A DNA stretch of 64,000 nt from Cadophora sp. MPI-SDFR-AT-0126 (lineage: Eukaryota > Ascomycota > Leotiomycetes > Helotiales > Ploettnerulaceae): assembly GCA_020747065.1 (NCBI GenBank), contig JAGMVK010000010.1:1116001-1180000 (forward strand), written 5' to 3'. A model generated the notes under the pieces. It made no database searches. It was not told the DNA's origin and worked only from the letters and a program-made list of their open reading frames with translations. Below, one piece after another: positions 30,728 to 42,063 of the stretch (position 1 is the stretch's first letter; each line of letters opens with the position of its first letter). The position numbers and the translations under genes are program-made.

Positions 30728-31856
30728 ATGTCTTCTCCTTTGGCCACAGTTTCCGCTTTCGTGGAAGGAGCTCCCCCAGGAGAGGTAAATCTCTATACTC
30801 ACGTTCTGTTATGGAGGCTGTTATTGACTTGACTACAGCTTGCGGATGTCATAGCAGGTGAAGAATGAAGTCTCGAGGCATCCGGTTTGTTGCTAAATCT
30901 TTGGAATAGATATCAAAGCCCTCACGATCGAGACTCCCACACTCGTATCCCAATTAGGACCTGCGTTTGAAAAATACAATGAGGAGCAATTCGCGACGGT
31001 CAAACTGCCTGGTAGCAGTCAACACGTTAGTTCGGAATACGTAGCAGGAAGGGAACTCATGCTGATCTGTCTGTGCGAAGGTCATAATCAGCTCGCACAA
31101 TTCTCTTGGAGACGGAAGATATTACGATGTTGAGAGCTCGTCCAGTTTCGCATTCGATCACAGCACACAGGCATGTTCTATTTGAAGGCTGCCGAGTCAG
31201 GGATACTAATGGGATGTAGAAAGCAAGCGCAGTCCAAAGCTACGTCTTAGAGAGCAGTCAATCAGATCTAGTGTATGCCTCTCGAATAACTGTGGCTACA
31301 AATACTGACGGTGTGACAGGAAGTCCCTCTCGAAGAGTCTAGGTTCGCATGTCAAGGAACACTACCCGAATGCATCATACGGTGTTTACCCTATCGAAAA
31401 CGACTCGAAGATTGCTATACTGGTGGTAGCCAACAAATATAGTCCAAATAACTTCTGGTGCGACTTCCATGCCCCAATTCCCAGGACAAAACTGACATTT
31501 TTAGGAACGGGCGATGGCGGTCACTCTACATTTTCGACCCGACCTCTTCCTCTCTTTCCGGATCCATCAAAGTAGATGTGCACTACTACGAAGATGGAAA
31601 TGTCCGACTTCTTACAAACAAACCTGTCTCAGCCTCCATCTCCTCTGCGTCTGCAAGCACGATACTTCGAGAGATTACTATTGCGGAGAAGAAGTACCAG
31701 GAAGAACTGAACAAGGGGTTCAATAACTTGAGTGAGGGTGCTTTCAAGGGACTAAGAAGACAGTTACCGATCACCAGACAGAAGATTGAGTGGGATAAGA
31801 TATCTGGGTATCGTCTCGGGCAAGATATTGGTGGTGGAAGCAGCAACAAGAGATAG
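30728..31856 (+). CDS. cap1: F-actin-capping protein subunit alpha
   Basis: The seven-exon model is 30728-30784, 30839-30857, 30910-31025, 31081-31170, 31220-31272, 31320-31457 and 31505-31856, giving 274 aa, the normal length for the family. It starts MSSPLATVSAFVEGAPPGE and carries the family blocks YYDVESSSSFAFDHSTQ, ASYGVYPIENDSKIAIL, NKYSPNNFWNGRWRSLY, KVDVHYYEDGNVRLLT and GLRRQLPITRQKIEWDKI. It ends in the actin-binding tail GYRLGQDIGGG. With the beta subunit it caps barbed ends of actin filaments at cortical patches. The intron after exon 4 begins with GC rather than GT (CAG then GCATGT), while its acceptor and frame are normal. Exon 2 is only 19 bases. Confidence 0.94.
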
Positions 31857-32809
31857 CCCTGCCCAGGTATTAGCCTGACGGAGGCTGACAAAAAAAATGC
31901 AAAGTCGAGCCAGCTTTACAAGTGCAGGAAATGAATTAGAAACATGCTATGATATCAGGCTACTTATGGAAAAGTGGGCCATGCCAGAATCATATGCCAC
32001 ACAAATGTTGAGGAACATGACTTATTGTTCACTCCTTTCAGTCGCTCTCATCCGGCTTGTCCCACATGCATTCTCGTTACACAAGACAGAAGAAGTAGTA
32101 GCCTATCTGGGTACTAACAGAACAGTCTTCCTCCACTTCCTCATGACTTTTCCCCAAATGTGGGGCATGTGTCAAAGCTCTCCAAACTACTTTTTTAGGT
32201 TTGGAGAAGGGGGGTGATCGCCTGAATGGATCCGAAAGCCTACTACTACCAGACTACCAGACTGAAGTACCGTGTCTGAAGTACAGTACGGAAACCTTTT
32301 CAAGGAACGCCCTACGCATACACTGAGCCCGAATATTTTCTTCAAGAGTTGTTCTCGCTGTTCCACCCAAGGAGGCAAATTGATCCGGGACTTCCCCACA
32401 GTGAATCTTCAGAAGACTAGCCAATCGGCCCTCATCACGACGTGCTGACCACAAAGCGCTGTATTTACGGAATTGACTGGGCTTAGCGTAACCGAAGCTC
32501 GGTATCTCAGTTTTAGCGCCTCAGCGGAAAGAAAGTCGGGAAGTGAACAGACAGACAGACAGACAAGGCGTGATAACCATCAATCATCTCGAACCACATT
32601 TCCGCACGCCCACGCCAACAACATCCCCTCACAAAGTCTCTGCCAGCACTCCTTTGTTGCCATCTGCCATCACCACATCTGCTGCAACTGTGCCTGCCCT
32701 GCCATTGATTGCTGCACAAGGCTCGATCTGACTGCACAGTACACCTTGCCTCGGTGAAAGCACTTGAAAGCTCAACCCACAAGCCAATCCCCCAACACAG
32801 TCAGCAAAT
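31857..32809. other. Intergenic stretch with the cytochrome b5 promoter and leader
   Basis: No coding region is supported. A short ACAG tandem repeat (about five units) lies near 32549-32567. The region 32580-32809 is rich in CCA/ACC and fits a transcribed 5' leader. Confidence 0.5.
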
Positions 32810-33564
32810 ATGTCGAAGGAATACACATACGCCGACGTCTCGTCGCACTCGGGAAAGAAGGATCTTTTCTTGGTCATTCACGACAAGGTCTACGATACCA
32901 CTGGTTTCGTTGATGAGCACCCGTGAGTACGCATTTCAATTTTAGTTATCGAAGCTCCTCGGGAATGAGGACTGGGGTGAGAATGAGGCTACATTGAAGG
33001 CACGCAGACACTGGCAGGACAGACACCTTCGAGAATGGCTACATTCCTGTCACGACTTTTACTGTCTTCGTCTTCTTTCGCTATCATGATCAGAATGGAA
33101 TTCCCCCTTTCGGAAAGTCCACGGAAAGGACCCCACCTTTGGTGCTTCATAGTAGCCATCAGTCTTTTTTCCTTTTATGATATTATGCCAATAGCTCCCT
33201 GACTTGCTTACAGAGGTGGAGAGGAAGTCCTGCTCGATGTAGGCGGACAAGACGCAACTGAGGCTTTCGAGGACGTTGGACACAGTGACGAGGCACGAGA
33301 GATCCTCGAGGGTCTACTAGTTGGAGAGTTGAAGCGCCAGGTATGCAACCCAAAACCGTCCGCGTTGTTCTCGAATCGACAGAAATTAACTTCATTCCCC
33401 AGCCTGGTGACCCAGCTCCTAAAGTCTCCGCTCCATCAGGCTCCACGGCTACATCAGGCGATAACACCGGTATGGGCGTCGGTCTCTACGCAATCATTCT
33501 CATTGGTGTCGGTCTTGCATACGGCATCTTCCAATACACAAAGAGTCAAGAAGGAAAGGCATAG
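32810..33564 (+). CDS. Cytochrome b5, tail-anchored (endoplasmic reticulum)
   Basis: The three-exon model is 32810-32922, 33214-33340 and 33403-33564, giving 133 aa. The heme-binding histidines are H37 in DEHPGGEE and H61 in VGHSDEA, the standard pair. A Pro/Ser/Thr-rich linker follows, then a C-terminal membrane helix at about 104-123 ([19 protein letters not shown]) and a short charged tail, as in tail-anchored ER cytochrome b5. The protein passes electrons to desaturases, hydroxylases and P450s; a P450 is encoded 18 kb away, but that is no evidence of a link. Intron 1 is 291 bases, unusually long for this window, and splits the HPGG motif. Confidence 0.95.
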
Positions 33565-34200
33565 AGTAAAGAATTGGATATGGGGTGAGCGGATGCATGC
33601 CATCGCCGTGGTAGATTGGAGGGCAGGCATAGATGGGGACGGGCACATTTGTTGCATTTTCTCTAACGTTACCACCGTCTAATAGACTATTTCTTACACT
33701 TTTCTTCCTTTTGATGGATCTTTTTGGTGGTTGCGGCGTTTGTTCATCGCTTGGCTTGGGCTTTGCATGGCTGGCTTCCTGCACCATGGGGAAAAAGATG
33801 GGTGGTTACGAAGCTCCAACGTTCATGGTTCTAAGAAATAGCTGCAACGATTGAGGCTACAAATACTAAATGGTCGCTGTTCCTAATGATTGTCGTACTA
33901 CAAGTCTTGACGTCAAGGAAGAATGCATTCGGCATTCCCTGCTCAAAACTTCATACAACCATAACCAGGTTTGGAGGCGTTGTGGGTTGCGTTGCGCTCA
34001 CATGTATACGGACCTACGATCTTGAAACCAGGACCTGCCAGCCAAATCTGGCATGGAATTGAAGCTTATAAAACCTTAAAGATAGAAACACCTTGGCTCC
34101 CAAATACCAACGCTCAAACGCCATGCCCATGCTCCAGAATCATTCCATGCCATCCCCCTCACATCTCCCCTCCTGAAACCGCCCCTCCCCCCTCGGCCTC
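33565..34200. other. Convergent 3' intergenic stretch
   Basis: It lies between the 3' ends of the cytochrome b5 and RING genes. Nothing coding is supported. The right end is C-rich. Confidence 0.5.
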
Positions 34201-34849
34201 TCACGCAAACATATCGTCATACTCTTCCTCCTCATCATCCACCACCTTCACCACCTCCTTCTTCTCCAACATCTTCTTCCTATCCAACGGACACGTCCCC
34301 TGCAACCTCAACCACGGGCCCACACACTCCAAATCAAACACATGCGTCTTGTGACAAGGCAGCCTCACCACCAGCGGATACTCATCATCCAGGAACACCT
34401 CATTGCAGATCGGACACACGTCGCTCCTCTTCAACGTCCTCTTATCCACGCGCTCCAGCGCATCCAGGTAGCTCTGCGGTACGCCCTCCACCTTCTCAGG
34501 CGGAGAGTCGATCTGCGTCTCCAGGTACTCGATTAGCGAGGTGAGGTAGTCCTGGTTGCGGTTGTCGGAGGAGGTGTTGAGCAGGGCGCGGAATTGCTCT
34601 TGGAGGAGGCGCTCTGTGGCTGCGACGTCGACGGGGGTGGGGACGGAGTGTGTGTTGTTGTGCGGGGTGGGCAAGGTGGAGGTTTCGATTTGGGAGAGCT
34701 GGTTGAAGAAGGAGGACATGGAGGGTCGGCGGGTGCGGGTTTTTGGGGCGCTATTCTTGATGTTGTGCTCGACTGAGGGGTGTTAGAGGGGTGTTTTGGA
34801 GGGGTAAGTTGAGGAGGGAAAAGTGCTTGCCTTCGTAAGGGTTTGCCAT
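34201..34849 (-). CDS. RING-type zinc finger protein (probable E3 ubiquitin ligase)
   Basis: The two-exon model is 34849-34831 and 34772-34201, giving 196 aa. Exon 1 encodes only MANPYE plus one base, and its intron starts with GC (GAAG then GCAAGC), a strong non-canonical GC-AG donor. The start at MSSFF (34719) would be used if that exon were missed. Residues 126-170 form a RING-like domain: C126 and C129 (CPIC), C146, H150, C156 and C167. Two usual ligand positions hold aspartate: D153 in HVFDLEC, where a second histidine is normal, and D170 in CPLDR, where the last cysteine is normal. The tail is very acidic (DDEEEEYDDMFA). RING proteins recruit E2 enzymes; substrate and partners are unknown. 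Confidence 0.85.
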
Positions 34850-36812
34850 GGTGGGCAGATCAAATGGGGTGTGAAAAACTGTTGGGTTGACGAGTGATGG
34901 TATAGAAGGTTTCAATTGAGGAGATCTTGAGAGGGGTGGAAGTGGGAAGGAATTCGGTGGTGTTTTATGGTGGAGGAGATGGCAAGGCAGTGAATAATAC
35001 GCGTTGTCGCTTAAGCTAGCTAGTTCCAGGGGTCACAAGGCTGAGCAAGGTTAAAAGTCAACAAAGCACACTCAATAGGGGGAATTATTGTGCAATCAGC
35101 CAATTTAGACTTGCCGCAAGGCGACAATTCTGAACGTGGAAATTTATTTGGATCACTCATATCAATTTTCTTCTGCTAGTTACAAGCTATCCTGCATGGG
35201 TTGGTCTGGACAACTTTCGAATCGTATTGCTTCCATTGCTCAGTAAAGAGCAAGAGATAATTTGCGTAGATTTCCAACTGTATGAGTAGAAACAATTGCC
35301 TCACCAAATACGATACTTCTTATTCTGTTCTCATGCTCATTCAATTTATTTCCCTGTAACGTAATCTTACAACTCATTTTCATTGGGTAAAAACGATCAA
35401 GCCATTTCCAAGCTTCCCAACAACTAAACACTTCCACTTGATCCTGTTTTTCGAGTCTACTCACTTCTACCTCGCAACCCTGCTGTCTCGATGATCCTAT
35501 TAAAACCCGTCCTTCCCCTCGCTTCACCCTTCCTCAACCTCTTCAACCTCTTCAACATCTTCACCCCTCCTCAATCCCTTGAAAACCTCCCGAACACCCC
35601 TCAGCCCCCAGGCACAACCCCCTAAGTATGTCCCCCTACCTCGCCCATCCACAGGCACTCAGACAACTCGACCATAGCCACCTTATCTCCCTCCCGTCTC
35701 CCCATCTAGTTATGCCGGCATACCCTCCTTATGCTTTCCCTCGTGTACAGCCCCTGCATACCCGCCATATCGTCTCTGCTGTTCAACGATATGTTGCCAG
35801 CGGTGGCCAGGCTATGGTGTAATTTACTTAGTGTCAAAGTGGAATTGCAACAAAACGAGAAGAGAGGGATGGACTGAATAGTCTGAAAAGCGATGTGCAG
35901 AAATTCCATACCCTGATCAATACTACCCACAACCTCAACCTCAACCTTAATCAAGATTTCCCTCATCAGGTCCCTAACCCAGAACAGGTGATTCCACAAT
36001 CTCAGTTATAAGCACCGGGACCGGATGGACGAAGACTTCCAACTCTTTGTTCAACCAAACTTGATCCTTTCACATCCAACACCGTCCGGTTCTAGTGAAG
36101 CATTTCGTCCTCCTATTGTTTCCTTTGCTTAATCTTCAACCAAAACACAACCAAAACCAAACATCGCTAAATACGACGATCTCGAAATTATTCAAATTCA
36201 TCACCGACCAAAAAAAAACTGTAGAAAGTAAAGGAAACGAACAGGCAGTAATACATCTCAACTCATAAGCCAGAGGCATTGAATTTGATTCACAATCACC
36301 CACATACCCATACTCAGAAATCTGTAGTATGCCATGTAGTACCCGGACTTGAATGACAAAGTGCAGACAGCGCCTGAAGCCTTTTCAGCTGGGGATGTAC
36401 GACCACGAGCCACTCAAACTCAAAAGTTCGAAAGCTTTGCCTTTTTGGGGGATGCACGACGGCTTGCTTTTACTAGTTGGACGGATGACTTGACTGACTG
36501 ATTGACTGAGCTGATTTTTCACAAATTCAGGAGTGAAGAATGTCAGCTCTTCAATGTCAATTCCGGAAATGACATTTCTTCGATAGAGACATCCAGCCAC
36601 CTTGCCCTTTGTGGTACCGGAAAATTGCGAGTACTTTGCTGTGCTGTACCGTACCAAGAAAATCCTTTACAAAAGCACAAACTACACGTGAACTCGTACG
36701 CCCACTGTAATTAAATGCCATAGATTCTCTTTGTATGTACGTATTCTATGTTTTATATACAATCCGCCCGATCCAAGGCCGTACCAATGTAATGCCGTAC
36801 ATCTCGTATTCC
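34850..36812. other. 2 kb stretch without a recognised gene
   Basis: It includes the promoter of the RING gene at the left. A C-rich plus-strand part (35490-35830) contains short frames of 44 and 64 codons in different phases that I could not join by plausible introns. CTCAAC repeats occur near 35930-35950. The right end is the 3' flank of the MFS gene. Confidence 0.45.
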
Positions 36813-38577
36813 TCACACCGCAATCCCCCTCTTACTCCACCCCCCAGGACCCTTCCACGCCCAGATCCACAGTCCACAACCAATCCACACACTAACCGCC
36901 ATGGCCCAAAAGGTAGCGGCATAACACTCCCTCCCATAACACATAACATCCTCCTCCTCCAGCCCCATCCTGAACGACCTCGCCTTCGCAGCCATCTGAT
37001 ACACCTGACTATACACGACGCCCCAGAAGGTCGCGCCAGCCGCAGGAACCATAGCGACGATCCCCCAGTTGGTGCCGAAATTCTCGACGCCCCAGATGAC
37101 GGAGATCATGAGCGGCGTAAGCGAGAAGAGGGATCCGTAGCCAGAGCCGATGAGTGAGGAGACGAGCCAGAAGCGTGAGCCGTGGTTTTGGATTAGACCT
37201 GACGCAAGGAGGATTTGACCGAGAGAGAGCAGGAGCGCGGAGAAGAGGAGGAAGGTTACGCGGGAGATGGAGAAGCGGGATGGACGGGGAGGGAGGGAGG
37301 CTAGAGAGTTGGAGGTAGAACCGAAGTGGTGAGTTGTTGATGGAGGGGCGAGGAGATCGGTTAGCGTCCCGAATATGATTCGCGCGGCAGTCGAAGTGAC
37401 TGCTACGATTGAGACGTGGGTTGCTGCTGTGGTGGGGACGCTGTTTGGATCGGAATTGGGTGGGTAGAGAGTTCCTATGATAGTTCCTAAGTTGGTGATG
37501 AAAGCTTCACCAGGTCCTGATATCAAGTTAGTCCAATTCCTTGGCAAAACAGTTCAAGCGAAACAACATACCAGACACAAAAAAGAACCCAGCAGCAAGC
37601 CACCACATTGTATGATCCTTCAAAAATCTCCTCGTCTCCTCATTCAGTAACCAAGTCTTTTTCCTCGCCTCCTCCTCCGCCTGTGCTTTCGCCTCCTCGA
37701 TCCTCCTATTTTCCACGGCCTCCTCATCAGAACCACTTTCAAATGAACCATATCCCCTCTCAGCTCCCCGGAAAAAGGCACTATCCTCCAACAACCCACT
37801 CCTTTCTAATTCCTCAACAGCCTCATCAATCAGCTCCTCCTCATCCACAATCTTGAGGAAGAATGTGCCCGCTATTCCAACGAGGAACAACGTCACTGCC
37901 AAAAAAACGAAGAACTTAAAGACATCCACATCGCCATGCCGACCATTCGGTCTCCTCTCATACAGGATCCTGCTCCCAACCTGACTCTGCCACATCCCAC
38001 TGAGTCCAAACGCCGCAATGGGACTTGCAAGCGCCAAACCCTTATGTTTCCCCTTCCCAAAGTTCTTCGCGCAGGTCGTGACAGCTGAGAGGTACATAAG
38101 CGTCGTCGCACAGCCGATCACCACAAAAGCCGTGACCATGACCGCCACGGGCCAGCCTCGTTCCGCCGTGTACCCATAGACGTCCTTCGCACCGCTCTTA
38201 TACGTGAACGCTGCCAGCAGGTAGCCCGCCGCAAACAAGATCGCGGATGCGAAGGATAACGGCGCCGGTCCGACGCGGTCGCAGATGTAGCCGAAGAGCG
38301 AGACGGGAAGGTAGAGCGCTATTTCGGCGGCGATGACGACGATGTTGACTTGGAGTTGCGTGTAGCGGAGGCGCTCTTGGAAGAGATGCCCGTAGAGGGA
38401 GTAGGCGGTTATGGAGCCGGCGCAGAGACAGGATGTGATGGCTGAGGCGAAGGAGATGTATCTGATGACATCTTGACGATGCCGCTGCTCTTTGCGGGCT
38501 ATGGATGAGGAGGAGGAAGAGGAGGAGCGAAGAGAGACTCTGTCGTTGGAGAGTAATGGGGTGCGGGTTGTTGCCAT
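36813..38577 (-). CDS. MFS transporter, MCH1-like (monocarboxylate-transporter-like family)
   Basis: The two-exon model is 38577-37572 and 37516-36813, giving 569 aa. About twelve membrane helices are visible, six before and six after a long acidic and basic cytoplasmic loop (about residues 250-325, containing VDEEELIDEAVEELERSG and a run of E/K/R). The first helix region SFASAITSCLCAGSITAYSL and the block YLPVSLFGYICDRVGPAPLS match the fungal MCH1 group of probable vacuolar or plasma-membrane MFS proteins. The substrate is not known for this group; despite the name, yeast MCH proteins are not proven monocarboxylate carriers. The N-terminal serine run is low complexity. The 55-base intron has a GTATGT donor and splits FVSG/PGEAF. 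Confidence 0.88.
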
Positions 38578-39979
38578 TGTGCTGGCGAGCTTGCTTGCTC
38601 TCTTGGAGCTGTAGCTACCAAACGTGGGTCGGTGGATGAGCTAGGTAGGTAATGGAAGTAGCTGTTCAGGAACGATGTGGCAGACCGTTTCTTGAACGGT
38701 CTTGTGTAAATCTAAATCATCAATCAAAATGACAATGACAATGAAATATATACAAAGTCGAGCTTCCGCGGATCTGCCGCGTATTACTTGGAATGATTCG
38801 AACGTCGGTGTCTGAAGCACGACATTGTGGAGAGAGGCTGGCGCTGACGCAGACACGTTCATGACCAGGCAGCGAGCTCGGAGCCTCGGGCCCTGCAAGT
38901 GCGTTTCCAACAAGGTTTATTTTTACGTCTTCCTCTCGCATGACTTGTTTTATAGAGCATAGTAACATTTTCCCTGGACATTTTCCAGTCATCTAAAGAG
39001 TTGAGAAGTTCTCCAGGGCAATTTTCTGCTATGCCATTGTTTAATCCCATTTTCCCAAGAAATGTCGCAAAGCAGGGAAACAATTTATCTCGTAACCACA
39101 GCTGCACCCCGCATCCACCCCTCACTCAGTGACACCAGCGACTTCTTCAACTCATGCGCTTGAATACGTACTTCAAGTTTTGAAGGTGCCTATCTAGGCA
39201 CATAAGTCGTGTGTTTTTTGCTGCCATCTGATCGTAAGCAGTAAAAATGAAGACAATTTATCTTCCTGGCAATAAACAGCTATTTCTTCTTTCACAATTT
39301 TAAAAACGTGTAGGAGAGCCACTACTGTACATGCGGTGGCAGACGCTACGTAGTGAAAGTCCAGTAAATTGATGCAAGCAGTGCCTGGTATCGCAACAAT
39401 AGCAGCTAACGTTGTTTGTACACGAGATCTTGCATTGGACCCCTTTGCCAAGTGCCTTCTTGCTACGACAACATCATAATGTCCTGAATGTCAATTCCAT
39501 GATTTGGCATTGAGGCCTCTTTAACCAACTCACTTCGACATTGAGGCAACGGAAATATCGAAATACTCCGCTAGAATCGAGTTACCTTCAAAAGTCGAAA
39601 GTGGCCATTTCGATCTTTCAGGGAAGAAAAACTGGTTGAATGCATGAATTAGTGCAAGGAATCGAATGTAATTCCGTCAGAACGGGTTTCTGTGGTATGA
39701 ACGGGACTGTCGTCCAAGAGCGGTGATATAAATACTGAACTAAAACCAGACCCATACTCCCTCGCTCGATTTCCTTCCGTTCACTCATAATCTCAATTGC
39801 CTCCCACGCCCGAGAATACTCCAGAAAATGCCGAATACCCAGGTCTAAACCGTGCCGAGTGCGCCGATGTATGCAATGTTGTCCGTCTATCCAAACCATC
39901 GATTCGCTAAATTATGATTTCATGGAGAGCCTATCATAGCCTCTCAAAGTTCGAAAATTGAAAATCGAAACATCTTTGT
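38578..39979. other. Intergenic stretch
   Basis: It holds the promoter side of the MFS gene and the 3' flank of the creD-like gene. No open frame above about 94 codons and no RNA gene is recognisable. Confidence 0.5.
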
Positions 39980-42063
39980 TCAACCTCTACCTCTATTCTG
40001 CCTCACGTGTAATGGCATCCTGTCACCACCAGTAAGGAGAGCTGCCGCGGGTGGGTTGATGGGGGTGAATCCCGTTCCTGTAAATGGATTTCTTCTCTCC
40101 TGGGGGGTAGCTGGAGTGCTGAATGCTCTTTCTGGACCTGCAACTAAGTTAGCACTGTCTGGCACAAATGCTCAGATCGGGATCTTGATGCCGAGACATA
40201 TGTCTTGTGACATGTCTTGACATCTGAGATCCCGGATCCTGGCTGGCGGGAGGTATACATACTCGGAGGTGCAGAGATTGCCGTAACATAGTCTGGCAAA
40301 GCGTCGCTATAACTCATACCCCGAACAGGAGCCCTGACAGCAGTCCGGTATGATGGAACTTTAGTCAGATCTCCAAGTTCCGCAAAATCAAGATGCTCGT
40401 CCGGAGTTTGCTGGCCACTGGTAATCCCTGAACGCCCAGCATTTTCTTCCTCACTTGTCCTTCTGCTCAAAGGATTGCTGTTCGGCTCCGAGTTTTGTTG
40501 GTCAAAGTAGCCCGCCTCGCTCTCTGTCTGTCTGAGCGCAGGCGTGTTATGGCCAGATCCATTCAATCGTCTGAAGCTACTGTTGCGAGACATGCCATTC
40601 AGGTCCAGACTTTGCAGCCGAGACTGGAGGGCTGCTGGAGGAACAGCACCATTCTGGTTAGCCACCCCATTAAGTGAAGCCAGATTCTCGTGTGAGCCTG
40701 CTCGTGAGAGACCGTGAAAGGGCGTGTTCATCCCAGATTGTGGCGCGGGAGTCATGATTCCGGTGTTGTTCATGTCGGCATATAGTTGGTCTAGAACATG
40801 TTGCCCATACAATGGAGGAGCATGCTGTGTCATATCCGTCGATTGAGTGCTCATTGGTGTTTGGTCAACAAGTTGACCTTCTTCGTTTAATGGCATATTT
40901 GGCGAAATAAAAATAGTTACTGGGAGAGTTGCACGAAGCTAAGAAAGTCAGTATTGATACTCGAATGCGAAAACAGAAGTCGTACCTCTGAAACGTGCCC
41001 ATCTGGATTGTGGAGAGCTACGTTGAACTTGACTTTGTGCCGAATTTTAATTCCATGAACATCCACATCTTGCAAGCACGACTTCAAAGTCTTGGGAAGT
41101 GGCATTCTCTCAGTCAAGGTGTACCCGTCTTGCCCATCATCGTTCATCAGATCTTGGTAATTGTCGTCGCCCAACTCAAAAATCCATGAATCGACGTCCC
41201 GCTGGTTCTTGTAATGCCTTTCCATATGTTGAGCTGCCGCGGGTAGAGTAAATTCCTGCACCTCGAGCAGCTGGCATTTTATTTGGCCGATTCTCAATCC
41301 TTTCAGCAAAGAAGTGAATCTCATCTCGACGTCGATTGCAGTGCCGAAAATAATGGCCTTCTGTGGAATGATGATTTGGTACTCGATTTTGTTTGGCCAG
41401 ATGTTTTCTACGGTCATAGCATGTGCCAGTTCCAACGCTGATGGATCCAAGGTTCGGACAATTCGAACGGGCTTATGCGCATGTAGATCGTATGCCAATT
41501 TTCCTCGAGCAACTGTAGCCTTCAATCGATATTGGATGTGACTGTCCTGCAGACCTTCCACGCTCTCTGCAAAGCTTCCGGGAATGACAAGCTCGAACGG
41601 CCACTCGTAATTTCCAGACGGGAGATTGCAACCTCGCGAATTAGATCCCCCACCCCCACCAACGAACGGAGGCCATTTGTGGTTGAATATCTCGGTCGTC
41701 TTATCCAGTCGATTATTCGAGATACCGGTCGGAGTGAGTCGCGAATCGTTCCATCTGTCAGTCAGTAGATGTTAGCCAGGTACAACCAACGGGAAACCAG
41801 CAGACTTACCCAACCTTCAGTTGGCCTGTCATTCGCAGATGTACATCTTCAACTTTCAGGGCACTTGGGAGACAGAGTACCACCACGCCCTTCAATAGTT
41901 GGCTCGAGGCCTCGTTTTCAGCCCCACGTAGCACAATGATCTCATTGTCGAGGCTACATAACATATCAGCTCGAATCCTGCGCAAGACAAAATAGGTAAC
42001 GTACCGTATTTCAAATAAAGTCGCACTGGTCTTGCCAGTGACAGAACTAAAGAAGCTGGGCAT
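39980..42063 (-). CDS. creD: Arrestin-related trafficking adaptor, creD-like
   Basis: Firm exons are 42063-42005, 41953-41810, 41754-40986 and an exon starting at 40938. The arrestin N and C folds cover roughly the first 330 residues (MPSFFSSVTGKTSATLFEIR through LRATLPVTIFISPNM). The tail is disordered and carries the WW-binding motif PPLY in HAPPLYGQHVLDQLYADM, plus LPDY. These are the hallmarks of creD/Rod1-type adaptors, which bring HECT ubiquitin ligases of the Rsp5 type to permeases and so connect to carbon repression. A last exon from about 40139 to 39980 (PERAFSTPATPQERRNPF to the end) has a good branch site and acceptor, but no strong donor upstream fits its frame. The best phase-compatible donor is weak (GTCACA). 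The final junction is therefore unsettled. Confidence 0.85.

Noticed and set aside
30548..30802. Minus-strand frame overlapping the first exon of the capping protein gene
   Set aside because: It conflicts with a firmly supported exon and shows no domain.
35491..35822. Possible small proline/leucine-rich gene in two pieces (44 and 64 codons)
   Set aside because: The pieces are in different phases and the only connecting segment is too short for a normal intron.
38750..38830. TTCGAAC-like word suggesting a tRNA T-arm
   Set aside because: No acceptor stem or anticodon arm could be paired around it on either strand.
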